Of a DNA stretch of 22,917 nt, positions 1 through 6,952 are shown piece by piece. Within the stretch, counting starts at the first letter, position 1. The number at the start of each line of letters is the position of its first letter. The stretch covers positions 1 through 22,917 of the forward strand of contig JBDUDA010000018.1 in the NCBI GenBank assembly GCA_040003205.1. Reading direction: 5' to 3'. The notes beneath the pieces were generated by a model that saw only the letters and a list, made by a program, of their open reading frames with translations, made no database searches and was not told the origin of the DNA. Origin of the DNA: JALYIM01 sp040003205. Its GTDB lineage: Bacteria > Acidobacteriota > Terriglobia > Terriglobales > Acidobacteriaceae. Both the position numbers and the translations under genes were made by a program.

Positions 1-17
1 GTAATTAAAATAGTACT

Positions 18-809
18 ATGAACGAGCTTGCCCAGATGTTCCCTACTCCAGAAGCACTGTTAGCCCTGGATTCCGATGCGCTCGGTGCCAAAATATTGGC
101 TTTACTTTGCAAGAAGCCTCCAAACCAAAACCAAGGAATGTTTCTCCTCGATAGCTTTCTGGCTGAGCTATGGCCGTATCCGACGATGCCGGGGTATCAA
201 CCTCCTTTCCCGCCGAGCAAACGGTCCGAGCTCGATCTTGCTATCAGCGAAGCTTGGGCGTGGCTCGAGAGAGAAGGACTGCTAGTACCTGCGCCAGACA
301 CCAACGGGCGCAATGGCTGGCGCGTGCTAAGTCGCCGTGCTCGTGGCTACGCAGAAATGGTCGACATCAGTCTGCGCGCAGCGCCCGTCACATTCCCCAA
401 AGAATTGCTGCATCAACGAATACTTGAAAAATCGTGGCCAGCTTACATGCGCACCGATTTCGATGGCGCAGCGTTCGAAGCTACGAAGGCGGTCGAAATT
501 GCAGTGCGCGATGCCGCTGGCTATGGCCCCGAGAAAATTGGCGTGAATCTAATTCAAGAGGCCTTTTCGCAGGGCAAGGGTCCCTTGGCTGACATTGCTG
601 CGCTCTCGGCCGAGCAGGTCTCCACAATGAACTTATTTTGGGGTGCAATCGGCTGTTACAAGAACCCACAGTCGCATCGAGACGTTAAGCTGGATGATCC
701 GATGGAAGCTTTCGAGATCATTTTGCTTGCAAATCACTTACTGCGAATAGTTGACATTCGATCAAAAGCTCCGGAGCCCACGTCAGGTGGGCGCAAGGTC
801 GAGCCTTGA
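18..809 (+). CDS. TIGR02391/Ymh-family protein, HEPN-like
   Basis: The 263-residue protein resembles the TIGR02391 (Ymh) family, whose biochemical role is not established. Residues about 70-112 look like a winged-helix unit (AWLEREGLLV followed by GWRVLSRRARGY). Residues about 137-247 match the family domain: DGAAFEATKAVEIAVRDAAG, then NLIQEAF, then CYKNPQSHRD. The K-N-P-x-S-H stretch at 215-220 recalls the R-x4-6-H motif of HEPN RNases, with Lys in place of Arg. The start is the first ATG in the window and has no visible Shine-Dalgarno sequence in the 17 bases before it, so an upstream start outside the window cannot be excluded. Downstream lie a palindromic repeat and a convergent VapBC pair, an accessory setting. 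The family call is fairly firm; the HEPN link and any defence role are inference. Confidence 0.75.
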   Translation: MNELAQMFPTPEALLALDSDALGAKILALLCKKPPNQNQGMFLLDSFLAELWPYPTMPGYQPPFPPSKRSELDLAISEAWAWLEREGLLVPAPDTNGRNGWRVLSRRARGYAEMVDISLRAAPVTFPKELLHQRILEKSWPAYMRTDFDGAAFEATKAVEIAVRDAAGYGPEKIGVNLIQEAFSQGKGPLADIAALSAEQVSTMNLFWGAIGCYKNPQSHRDVKLDDPMEAFEIILLANHLLRIVDIRSKAPEPTSGGRKVEP

Positions 810-897
810 CATCTCCGGCTTTGACCTAGCATCCAGAGATCAGCGGACAGGTCCCGTTCCAACTCGGCGGCCAATCTTTCGGGTACGGGTGCGCCTT

Positions 898-965
898 CCT
901 CAGGGGCTAAAGCCCGCGTCTTTCTTGCATTTATTTGGCACGGCTGAAGCCGTGCCCTACCCAAA
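898..965. repeat. Two-hairpin palindromic intergenic repeat, copy A
   Basis: It begins CCTCAGGGGCTAAAGCCC and ends with the perfect palindrome GGCACGGCT-GA-AGCCGTGCC followed by CTACCC. The same unit recurs at 1786-1850, 1861-1930 and 1935-2006, with a shortened relative at 4507-4551. It lies between the TIGR02391 gene and vapC, whose 3' ends converge here, so its hairpins may also stabilise or terminate transcripts. Confidence 0.85.
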
Positions 966-1053
966 ACCAATGTTTGAAATGCGCTCAAATCCGGCGGGTC
1001 GGGTTAATTTTCTATCGGGTGCATGAGCAGGCCTAGCCAGTCTTTTTGAGTAT

Positions 1054-1431
1054 TCACCAACCGATCCGTTTGATTCCCGGCACCAGGTCGAAATGTTGAT
1101 CGCGGCTTAGTAAAGATCGAGAATGCTGCCGGCAGAGGGCGGCAATCCAGATGTCGTTGGTGGGGATCGGCCTTCCCTTCTGTTTCAACTCCAGAGTGAT
1201 CTCGGCGTAATGGTGGACGGTCGACTCGTTTACATCCAATACCAGGCAGTCACGAAGCAGGCTTTTCAACCATTCCGCGTAGCTGGCGCGGTGGCGCGAC
1301 TGTGCGATGCCGTAGCGGTACTCTCCCAGCACGATCACGGGAATCGCTATCTGATCGGCGCGAGCCAGAAGCGGAGTGATCGCCGGATCGTTATCAGCCA
1401 CGGCTGACAACGCGTTGGTATCGAGGATCAT
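1054..1431 (-). CDS. vapC: VapC-type PIN-domain toxin
   Basis: The 125-residue protein is a PIN-domain ribonuclease of the VapC class, which typically cleaves tRNA or rRNA until neutralised by its antitoxin. The acidic active-site set is visible: Asp4 in MILDTNALS, Glu37 in VLGEYRYGI, Asp93 in TNDIWIAA and Asp111 in LLSRDQHFD. Length is normal for the family. It follows a small antitoxin gene on the same strand with a 54-bp gap, wider than the overlap usual in vapBC pairs. No strong Shine-Dalgarno precedes the ATG; GATGAGAA is the best candidate. All catalytic residues look intact. The target RNA cannot be read from sequence. Confidence 0.88.
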   Translation of the reverse strand: MILDTNALSAVADNDPAITPLLARADQIAIPVIVLGEYRYGIAQSRHRASYAEWLKSLLRDCLVLDVNESTVHHYAEITLELKQKGRPIPTNDIWIAALCRQHSRSLLSRDQHFDLVPGIKRIGW

Positions 1432-1485
1432 TTCTCATCGAGCGTTTCTTAGGAATTTAGTTTTTCGGAAATGTGTCTCGGAAAA

Positions 1486-1731
1486 TCAGCGCCAGAGTTC
1501 TGGATCAATCTGCTCGAAGGCCTCTTCCACACGCTCTTCTACTCGCTTTCTCTCTTTGTGGAGATGTTTGAGTTTGCCGAGATGTTTCATCCAGGGCTTT
1601 TCTTGAGATGTGATTTTCAATTTCTCCTGGACCGCCTCCGTGACGAACTGGCGTAGAGGAATGCCTCTTTCGGCGGCGATCGATTTTGCGCGCCGAAAGA
1701 CGAAATCGGGGATTTCGAGGGTTGTCTTCAT
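1486..1731 (-). CDS. vapB: VapB-type antitoxin, ribbon-helix-helix-like
   Basis: An 81-residue protein starting MKTTLEIPDFVFRRAKSIAA, a typical beta-strand plus helix of ribbon-helix-helix (Arc/MetJ-like) antitoxins. It continues with a helix (RQFVTEAVQEKL) that would complete the DNA-binding dimer. The C-terminal half is highly charged (KHLHKERKRVEERVEEAFEQ) and is expected to wrap the toxin. It is transcribed immediately before the PIN toxin, which supports the pairing. Such antitoxins normally repress their own operon, and an inverted repeat (1735-1756) directly abuts the start codon. An ORF in another frame over the same DNA (1505-1747) is a shadow. Confidence 0.85.
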   Translation of the reverse strand: MKTTLEIPDFVFRRAKSIAAERGIPLRQFVTEAVQEKLKITSQEKPWMKHLGKLKHLHKERKRVEERVEEAFEQIDPELWR

Positions 1732-1734
1732 ATT

Positions 1735-1756
1735 CCCATATTACCATATTTATGGG
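1735..1756. promoter_or_regulatory. Candidate VapB operator
   Basis: The inverted repeat CCCATA-N10-TATGGG lies 4 bp upstream of the vapB start codon in an AT-rich patch. Position and symmetry suit autoregulation by a ribbon-helix-helix dimer or VapBC complex. This is inference from sequence only. Confidence 0.45.
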
Positions 1757-1785
1757 ACAAGGGATTTAGAATGGCGGCCGGCTTC

Positions 1786-1850
1786 CCTCAGGCACTAAAG
1801 CCGGGGCTTTCTGGCATTTATTTGGCACGGCTGAGCCGTGCCCTACCCAA
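1786..1850. repeat. Two-hairpin palindromic repeat, copy B
   Basis: First of three consecutive copies between vapB and the ZIP transporter gene. It starts CCTCAGGCACTAAAGCC and contains GGCACGGCT-G-AGCCGTGCC, one base shorter in the loop than copy A. Confidence 0.85.
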
Positions 1851-1860
1851 ATTCTGGCTC

Positions 1861-1930
1861 CCTCAGGGGTAAAGCCCGGGGCTTTCTGGCATTTATTTGG
1901 CACGGCTAGAGCCGTGCCCTACCCCAAACC
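1861..1930. repeat. Two-hairpin palindromic repeat, copy C
   Basis: Second of three tandem copies. It starts CCTCAGGGGTAAAGCCC and has the palindrome GGCACGGCT-AG-AGCCGTGCC, so the loop differs while both 9-bp arms are unchanged. Confidence 0.85.
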
Positions 1931-1934
1931 CTGG

Positions 1935-2006
1935 CCTCAGGGGCTAAAGCCCGCGGCTTTCTAGCGTTTATTTGGCACGGCTGAAGCCGTGCCCTATCCC
2001 AAACCA
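1935..2006. repeat. Two-hairpin palindromic repeat, copy D
   Basis: Third of three tandem copies, nearly identical to copy A at its start (CCTCAGGGGCTAAAGCCC) and in its palindrome (GA loop). It lies 40 bp beyond the 3' end of the minus-strand ZIP gene and may help end that transcript. Confidence 0.85.
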
Positions 2007-2045
2007 GGTTTTGGACGCCGCTCAGTCATCCGAAATTCTCGGAGG

Positions 2046-2777
2046 CTAATGCACATGAAAAAGCGTTTCAAGCAAGAAGAAGAGGCCAACCCCTACGAAC
2101 ACTGCCAGCGCGGGCTTGATCCCGGGCTCGCGATTTACTTCTGGAATTAGGTCTGATGCCGCTACATAAATGGTCACGCCCGCGGAGAGCGGCAGTCCGA
2201 AACCAACTTGCTTTCGCAGAACGGCCATGGTCAGCACACCGCCCAGGGTTGCCGCGCCCAGCAGAGCCGACGCTCCCCATGCGATGCCGCGGCTTCGACC
2301 TCGGGCCAGCATCACTGAGGCGACGGTGAATCCTTCGGGAATTTTGTGCAGGAAGATGGCGAAGAAAATGATCCATCCCAGCCAGTTCGAGACTATGAAT
2401 CCCGAAGCGATGGCGGTGCCGTCGAAAAAACTGTGAATACTCAATCCCATCAGAACTGAATAGCCTTTATGGCTGTGATGGAACTCGTCCGCGTGAGTTT
2501 CCTCGCCGAAGTGAAAATGTGGCGTGACGGTGTGTTCGAAGAAATGTATGAGCAGATATCCGAGCAGCACTAGAAATGCCGCACTCGGGCCTCGCAACGC
2601 CAGGCTCGCTGGGAAAATTTCCACGATGGAGATTGCGAGCATAAATCCCGCGCCCAGTCCGATGAAATATTTTAAATAGGATTGTTCCCAGCGCTGCTGG
2701 ACAATAATCGCTCCTCCGAATACGTTTGCGACGGCGGCGGTTAGTCCGAGCAATAGGCTGAGAAGAATAGGATGCAT
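2046..2777 (-). CDS. ZIP-family divalent metal transporter
   Basis: The 243-residue integral membrane protein belongs to the ZIP (ZRT/IRT-like) family, which carries zinc, iron or manganese across the inner membrane. Hydrophobic segments appear near residues 3-25, 35-57, 65-82, 107-128, 133-155, 165-187, 193-212 and 221-240, about eight as expected. The two metal-binding helices are clear: HSFFDGTAIASGF (His115, Asp119) and HKIPEGFTVAS (His144, Glu148). A His-rich loop at residues 82-103 (HTVTPHFHFGEETH, FHHSHKG) sits between helices 3 and 4, the usual metal-sensing position. It starts 39 bp after ychF on the same strand, so it is probably the last gene of that transcript. The family is clear; the metal is not determinable. 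Confidence 0.9.
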   Translation of the reverse strand: MHPILLSLLLGLTAAVANVFGGAIIVQQRWEQSYLKYFIGLGAGFMLAISIVEIFPASLALRGPSAAFLVLLGYLLIHFFEHTVTPHFHFGEETHADEFHHSHKGYSVLMGLSIHSFFDGTAIASGFIVSNWLGWIIFFAIFLHKIPEGFTVASVMLARGRSRGIAWGASALLGAATLGGVLTMAVLRKQVGFGLPLSAGVTIYVAASDLIPEVNREPGIKPALAVFVGVGLFFLLETLFHVH

Positions 2778-2816
2778 GGGGCGCGTGCAAGCTGGCGAGA
2801 TGATAGCAGCTCCGGC

Positions 2817-3902
2817 TTAGCCGCTATGCCGGATGTGCAATACGTCTCCATCTTTCACGATGTATTCCTTGCCTTCGAGACGGAGTGTGCCGCGAGCGCG
2901 AGAGGCTGCTTCGGAACCGGCATCGAGTAGCTGGTCCCACCCTATGGTTTCCGCGCGGATGAAGTGTTTCTCCAGATCAGAATGGATGGCCCCGGCGGCT
3001 TCGACTGCGCGCGTGTTGACGGGGATCGTCCAGGCGCGGCATTCGTCTTCACCGATAGTAAAGAAAGAAATCAGCCCGAGCAGTGCGTAGGTGGTGCGGA
3101 CCAGACGCGTCAAACCGCTCTCTGTAAGTCCGTAGCTCGACAGGAACTCGGCCGCGTCAGCATCACTCATTTCGGCGAGTTCGGCCTCAACCTTGCCGCA
3201 GATGGCGGTGGCACCCGCATTCAGGCGCGATGCTACCTCCGTCAATTTATATTTGCCTACTGCTTCTTCGAGATCTTTCCCCAGATGCGTGCTCTCGTTC
3301 ACGTTCAGCACGTAGAGAATCGGTTTTTCACTGAGGAACATGAATCCCCGCAGCCGTTTTTTGTCTTCCCGCGTCATCTCCATTTCACGCAGCGGCTTCT
3401 CTGTCTCGAGGTGCGCCTGCGCGCGCTTCAGCAGATCAAATTCTTTTTCGAGCTCGGGAGAGCGCATCTTCTTCAGGTCTTTTTCCAGTCGCTCGAGGCG
3501 CTTTTCGATTTGTCCTAAATCACTGACCATCAGATCAAATTCAACATTCTTGATGTCGCGTAGCGGATCCACCGGCCCGACGTGCGGAATCGAAGGGTCT
3601 TCGAAGGCGCGAACCACGTGAGCGAGCGCATCCACATTGCGCAGGTGTCCTATGTAAGAACTTTCCTTGAGGGCGTCCTGTCCAATGGCGCCGACATCAA
3701 CGTATTCGATGGAGGCATGCGTCAACTTTTTGGGATTGTAGATCGCGGCCATGCGATCAAGCCGCTCGTCGGGGACTTTCGCCACGCCAATGTGGGCCTC
3801 GCGGGGATTTGCGTAAGCCGCTGCGGAAACGCTTGCTTTAGTCAGAATGCGAAAAAGAGATGTCTTGCCTACCTGCGGCAGGCCAATAATGCCAGTCTTC
3901 AT
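2817..3902 (-). CDS. ychF: YchF/Ola1-type P-loop ATPase (Obg family)
   Basis: The 361-residue protein matches YchF in length and layout: a G domain with a coiled-coil insertion (about 125-185) and a C-terminal TGS domain (about 280-360). Visible motifs are the P-loop GLPQVGKT (7-14), NVNE (200-203) at the G4 site, where YchF proteins lose the guanine-specifying Asp, and the TGS signature IHSDLEKHFIRAETIGWDQL with VKDGDVLHIR. YchF proteins bind ATP and associate with ribosomes and stress responses. Two features are divergent: P-loop Gln-Val-Gly-Lys-Thr instead of the usual Asn-Val-Gly-Lys-Ser, and DVGA (69-72) where DxxG is expected. It lies 36 bp after the DUF4149 gene and 39 bp before the ZIP gene, so the three are probably co-transcribed. 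Confidence 0.9.
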   Translation of the reverse strand: MKTGIIGLPQVGKTSLFRILTKASVSAAAYANPREAHIGVAKVPDERLDRMAAIYNPKKLTHASIEYVDVGAIGQDALKESSYIGHLRNVDALAHVVRAFEDPSIPHVGPVDPLRDIKNVEFDLMVSDLGQIEKRLERLEKDLKKMRSPELEKEFDLLKRAQAHLETEKPLREMEMTREDKKRLRGFMFLSEKPILYVLNVNESTHLGKDLEEAVGKYKLTEVASRLNAGATAICGKVEAELAEMSDADAAEFLSSYGLTESGLTRLVRTTYALLGLISFFTIGEDECRAWTIPVNTRAVEAAGAIHSDLEKHFIRAETIGWDQLLDAGSEAASRARGTLRLEGKEYIVKDGDVLHIRHSG

Positions 3903-3938
3903 AAGGGAGAGAAGATGATAACAGGCGCTACGGAACTT

Positions 3939-4445
3939 CTATGAATGGAGGGGCGATGAAGCCCGCCTGTTGGAATTCGGATCTGCGGCTATCAGAAAGA
4001 GCACGACTAGTCCGAGCAGCAACACTCCACCCTCGATACGCGTGGACCAGGCGTGCAGGGAATCGAACTGCAATCGTGCTGGGTTGTTTGGCGGGATCGA
4101 GCTGATTTCTCCGGATGAAGCGCGAATGGCGTCTATTCGAGGGATGACGACGAATTGCGAGACGAGCGTGAGCGCGACCATCGTAATTACCAGCATGTGT
4201 CGGGTCGCAAAAACCTGAACTGCTCCCCGCGACATGCGATTGTGAATGAGAGAACTCGCGAGAAATATTGCTCCCGATACGATGGCCATCCAGTGCAATG
4301 CTCGAAGGGAGTGGCCAACCATTAATCCGGCCAGTTGCCTGCTTGGCAGAACTGAGAAAGATATCTGGGCCACGACTGGGAAGAATAAGAGGCCGCCGAT
4401 CCAGACTGCCAGGGAAAGCAGCATCAGAAAACGAAGAAAAGGCAT
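3939..4445 (-). CDS. DUF4149 membrane protein
   Basis: The 168-residue inner-membrane protein has four predicted transmembrane helices, at about residues 5-25, 47-66, 83-104 and 138-154. The pattern WIGGLLFFPVVAQ near the N terminus and LHAWSTRIEGGVLLLGLV near the C terminus is characteristic of DUF4149. The family's function is unknown. It appears to head the minus-strand run DUF4149-ychF-ZIP, with short gaps. The start ATG gives a normal N-terminal membrane segment; an overlapping ORF in another frame (3928-4452) is a shadow. Confidence 0.8.
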   Translation of the reverse strand: MPFLRFLMLLSLAVWIGGLLFFPVVAQISFSVLPSRQLAGLMVGHSLRALHWMAIVSGAIFLASSLIHNRMSRGAVQVFATRHMLVITMVALTLVSQFVVIPRIDAIRASSGEISSIPPNNPARLQFDSLHAWSTRIEGGVLLLGLVVLFLIAADPNSNRRASSPLHS

Positions 4446-4506
4446 TAGTCATTATGGATTGGCGAGGCCATGGAAGACCAGCGCGGCAGTCTTTATCGAG
4501 ACTTTT

Positions 4507-4551
4507 CCCTCAGCGGCTGAAGCCGTGGTGTGGCGGCCGTTTGCCCTACCC
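4507..4551. repeat. Shortened relative of the two-hairpin repeat
   Basis: It carries CCCTCAG, CGGCTGAAGCCGTG and GCCCTACCC in the same order as the full units, but lacks the first hairpin and the spacer. It looks like an internally deleted or rearranged copy. Confidence 0.55.
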
Positions 4552-4578
4552 GATATAGTTTTTCGAGTCAACGCACGT

Positions 4579-4703
4579 TGTCATCTCGACCGACCCGGTG
4601 CTTCTTGAAGCGACTGGCGGGTGCCGGGCCTGCTGTTGGAAATCGGCGCCAGCGGGTTTCTCGACTGCGCAAAGCGTTCCGCTTTGCTCCGCTCGAGATG
4701 ACA
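4579..4703. repeat. 125-bp repeat with terminal inverted repeats, copy 1
   Basis: It is bounded by a perfect 11-bp inverted repeat, TGTCATCTCGA and TCGAGATGACA. Near the right end is an internal hairpin GCAAAGCG-TTC-CGCTTTGC. It is closely similar to 4784-4908 in the same orientation and has exactly the same length. There is no coding capacity, so it resembles a MITE or REP-like non-autonomous element. Confidence 0.85.
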
Positions 4704-4783
4704 GTTGGAAGTATGAAATAGTCGGCGCGAGTGAAATCGCGCGGTTCCCGATTTGTTTCGTGTTCACGAAGGCAAGAACGATC

Positions 4784-4908
4784 TGTCATCCAGACCGACC
4801 CGGTTGCTTCTTGAGGCGACTGGCGTGGCGGGGCCTGCTGTTGAAAAACGGCGCCAGCTGGTCTCTCGACTGCGCAAAGCGTGCCGTTTTGCTCCGCTCG
4901 AGATGACA
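4784..4908. repeat. 125-bp repeat with terminal inverted repeats, copy 2
   Basis: Direct copy of 4579-4703, 80 bp downstream. The right terminus TCGAGATGACA is identical; the left (TGTCATCCAGA) has drifted at two positions. In the internal hairpin GCAAAGCG-TGC-CGTTTTGC, a C-to-T change leaves a G-T pair, which as RNA is a tolerated G-U wobble. It ends 26 bp before the moxR stop codon. Confidence 0.85.
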
Positions 4909-4934
4909 AGCTTTGAAACTGATGAACTACAGGC

Positions 4935-5936
4935 TTACACGGGAACGGAAACGGTCTCGACGATTTCCTGAATAATTTGCTCGGCTTGTTCGGACTTCTT
5001 CAGCGTCGAGGAGTAGAGGCCGTTCACGACCACGCGGTGAGCGAAGATGGGGACCACCAGCGGCTTGAAATCTTCTGGAACGCAAAATGTACGTCCTTCA
5101 AGAAACGCCATGGCTTGGGCAGCGCGATACAGCATTTGCGATCCGCGAGGAGAAACCCCGAGAGCGAAATGTTTTGAGTCGCGGGTTTTATCCACGATCG
5201 CCAACGCATAACTCACCAGCGAATCGTCCACTCGGACCTGTGTGACCGCGTGCTGCATTTCCAGGACGTCGGCGCCGGAAATCACCGGTTCGAGAAGCTG
5301 CAACTGCGAGGTGCCTGCTTTGGAGCGCAGAATTTCGCGCTCGGCAACGTTATTGGGATAGCCCATCCGCACGCGCATTAAGAAACGATCTAACTGCGAT
5401 TCAGGCAAAGGATAAGTCCCGTGATGCTCGACCGGGTTCTGCGTGGCAACCACCAGAAAAGGCTGTGGCAGAGGATGAGAATGCGAATCCACCGTGACCT
5501 GGCCTTCGTTCATGGCTTCAAGCAGGGCAGACTGTGTTTTCGGCGTGGTGCGGTTGATTTCGTCGGCCAGCAAAATATTGGTGAAGACCGGTCCACGCTT
5601 GAATTCGAACTCCTGTACCAGTGACGAATAAATGGAAATCCCCAGCACGTCGGAGGGCAGCATGTCGCTGGTGAACTGGACCCGCTGAAAGCTGCAATCG
5701 AGCGCTCGCGCCAGAGCTTGCGCCAGAGTGGTCTTTCCGACTCCGGGCACGCCTTCAATCAATAGGTGTCCGCGCGCCATCATTGAAACCAGGGCGAGGC
5801 GGATTACCTCGTCTTTGCCGCGAATGACTTTGCGAAGAGCGTTTTCGAGAAGGATGGCGCGGTGACAAGCTGCGGTGGCGATTTCAGGAGACATCCCCGT
5901 GATTTTACTATGCGTCGTCGCCGTTCCCGCGGTCAA
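4935..5936 (-). CDS. MoxR-family AAA+ ATPase
   Basis: The protein is a MoxR-type AAA+ ATPase; such proteins act as chaperones for metalloenzyme maturation or cell-envelope functions. From the longest start (TTG) it is 333 residues. Walker A is GVPGVGKT (62-69), Walker B LLADEINR (122-129), sensor 1 ATQN (164-167), and VSPRGSQ (261-267) lies in the sensor 2/lid region. The TTG start overlaps the htpX stop (TTGA). An in-frame ATG at 5894 gives MSPEIATAACHR and the more usual MoxR N terminus, so the true start may be there. No VWA or DUF58 partner follows, unlike many moxR loci. The position directly after htpX suggests co-expression in envelope quality control. Confidence 0.9.
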   Translation of the reverse strand: MTAGTATTHSKITGMSPEIATAACHRAILLENALRKVIRGKDEVIRLALVSMMARGHLLIEGVPGVGKTTLAQALARALDCSFQRVQFTSDMLPSDVLGISIYSSLVQEFEFKRGPVFTNILLADEINRTTPKTQSALLEAMNEGQVTVDSHSHPLPQPFLVVATQNPVEHHGTYPLPESQLDRFLMRVRMGYPNNVAEREILRSKAGTSQLQLLEPVISGADVLEMQHAVTQVRVDDSLVSYALAIVDKTRDSKHFALGVSPRGSQMLYRAAQAMAFLEGRTFCVPEDFKPLVVPIFAHRVVVNGLYSSTLKKSEQAEQIIQEIVETVSVPV

Positions 5937-6826
5937 GAAGCATTACGAACGTCACCGCCTTCGTAAATTTGTCCCTGGACTTCCGAGAATTCAGCAGGCC
6001 GCCCGGTCAAGCGTTCGATCCGCTTGGCAATAGGTGGGTGGGTCGAAAAGAGGCTGCCGAAATTCATCCCTAAAAATGGCTGAATAATGAACAGGTGCGC
6101 GGTCGAAGGGGTTGCAAGCATGGGGGATCGGCGGGCATAAGCGTCGAGCTTTGCCAGCGCACTAGCCAGAGCGTAGGGGTTGCCCGTGATGTGAGCGCCA
6201 GTCGCGTCCGCCTGATATTCACGCGAACGCGAAACCGCCAACTGGATCAGCATAGCCGCGATTGGAGCGACAATAAGCATGAGCAAGCCCCCAAACGCCC
6301 CGCCCTCGCGGTCCTCACGATTGCTCGAGCCTCCGAAAAAAAATCCGAAGCGAGAAATAAAGGTGACGGCTCCCGCAATAGTGGCAGCGATCGAACTGAT
6401 CAGAATGTCGCGGTTATTGACGTGGCCGAGTTCGTGAGCCAGCACGCCTTCAAGCTCGTCATCCTTCAATAAATCGAGCACACCCTGGGTCACAGCTACC
6501 GAAGCATGTTGCGGATTTCGTCCGGTGGCGAACGCGTTGGGAGAATCGGTCGGGATGAGATAAACCTTGGGCATCGGGAGACCGATTTTTTGTGCGAGGC
6601 GCTCGACGATGTTATAGGCACGAGGCAATTGCTCCCTCGTGACCGGCTGAGCGCGATAAGTTGCCAGCGCGATTTTGTCGGAGAAGAAGTAGGCAATAAA
6701 GTTGGTAACGACGGCGATCCCCAAGGCAAGCAGCATGCCGTTTTCCCCGCCAAAAACCCGGCCAAGTCCCATCAACAGTAGAGTGAGGGCAGTGAGTAAG
6801 AGAGCAGTTTTGAAGGCATTTCCCAT
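5933..6826 (-). CDS. htpX: HtpX-family membrane zinc metalloprotease
   Basis: The 297-residue M48-family protease degrades misfolded membrane proteins at the cytoplasmic face. Two N-terminal transmembrane segments (about 7-24 and 30-50) precede the catalytic domain. The zinc site is complete: HELGH (131-135) with the third ligand Glu203 in SREYQADATGA. Two further hydrophobic segments lie at about 142-165 and 178-197. THPPIAKRIERL (262-273) is the usual C-terminal family motif. Length is normal (E. coli HtpX is about 293). It is the upstream gene of a two-gene unit with moxR. HtpX genes elsewhere answer to envelope or heat stress; no such site is recognised here. Confidence 0.95.
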   Translation of the reverse strand: MGNAFKTALLLTALTLLLMGLGRVFGGENGMLLALGIAVVTNFIAYFFSDKIALATYRAQPVTREQLPRAYNIVERLAQKIGLPMPKVYLIPTDSPNAFATGRNPQHASVAVTQGVLDLLKDDELEGVLAHELGHVNNRDILISSIAATIAGAVTFISRFGFFFGGSSNREDREGGAFGGLLMLIVAPIAAMLIQLAVSRSREYQADATGAHITGNPYALASALAKLDAYARRSPMLATPSTAHLFIIQPFLGMNFGSLFSTHPPIAKRIERLTGRPAEFSEVQGQIYEGGDVRNAS

Positions 6827-6902
6827 AAAATTCCTAGCTGAATAGATGGCGGGAACGGTGGGCCGGATTCAAGCGGGCATAGTACCGCTTTTGGGGTCCG
6901 AC

Positions 6903-6926
6903 AAAAAAGCGGGCCGGGGGGCCCGC
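6903..6926 (-). terminator. Rho-independent terminator of the secreted-protein gene
   Basis: Read on the minus strand, a perfect 7-bp stem GCGGGCC-CCCC-GGCCCGC is followed by six T residues. It begins 26 bp past the stop of the minus-strand gene at 6953 and separates it from htpX. Confidence 0.85.
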
Positions 6927-6952
6927 CTCACGCACTTAGAAACGTCCGATAA

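Larger units (their letters stand above)
4446..4934. other. Gene-free interval filled by repeats
   Basis: This 489-bp stretch separates the 3' end of moxR from the 5' end of the DUF4149 gene. It contains one shortened palindromic repeat and two 125-bp repeats with terminal inverted repeats. Open frames here cross the repeats and have no recognisable protein content. The promoter of the DUF4149-ychF-ZIP run should lie in its left part, but I see no convincing -35/-10 pair. Confidence 0.6.

Noticed and set aside
895..2010. CRISPR array suggested by repeated units
   Set aside because: Units are about 65-72 bp long, internally palindromic and nearly adjacent, with no unique spacers of constant length. 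They are REP-like repeats.
4568..4909. Open frames on both strands across the 125-bp repeats (for example 4568-4909 minus and 4598-4906 plus)
   Set aside because: They follow the repeat copies, show the same peptide twice and match no protein pattern. They are by-products of GC-rich repeats.
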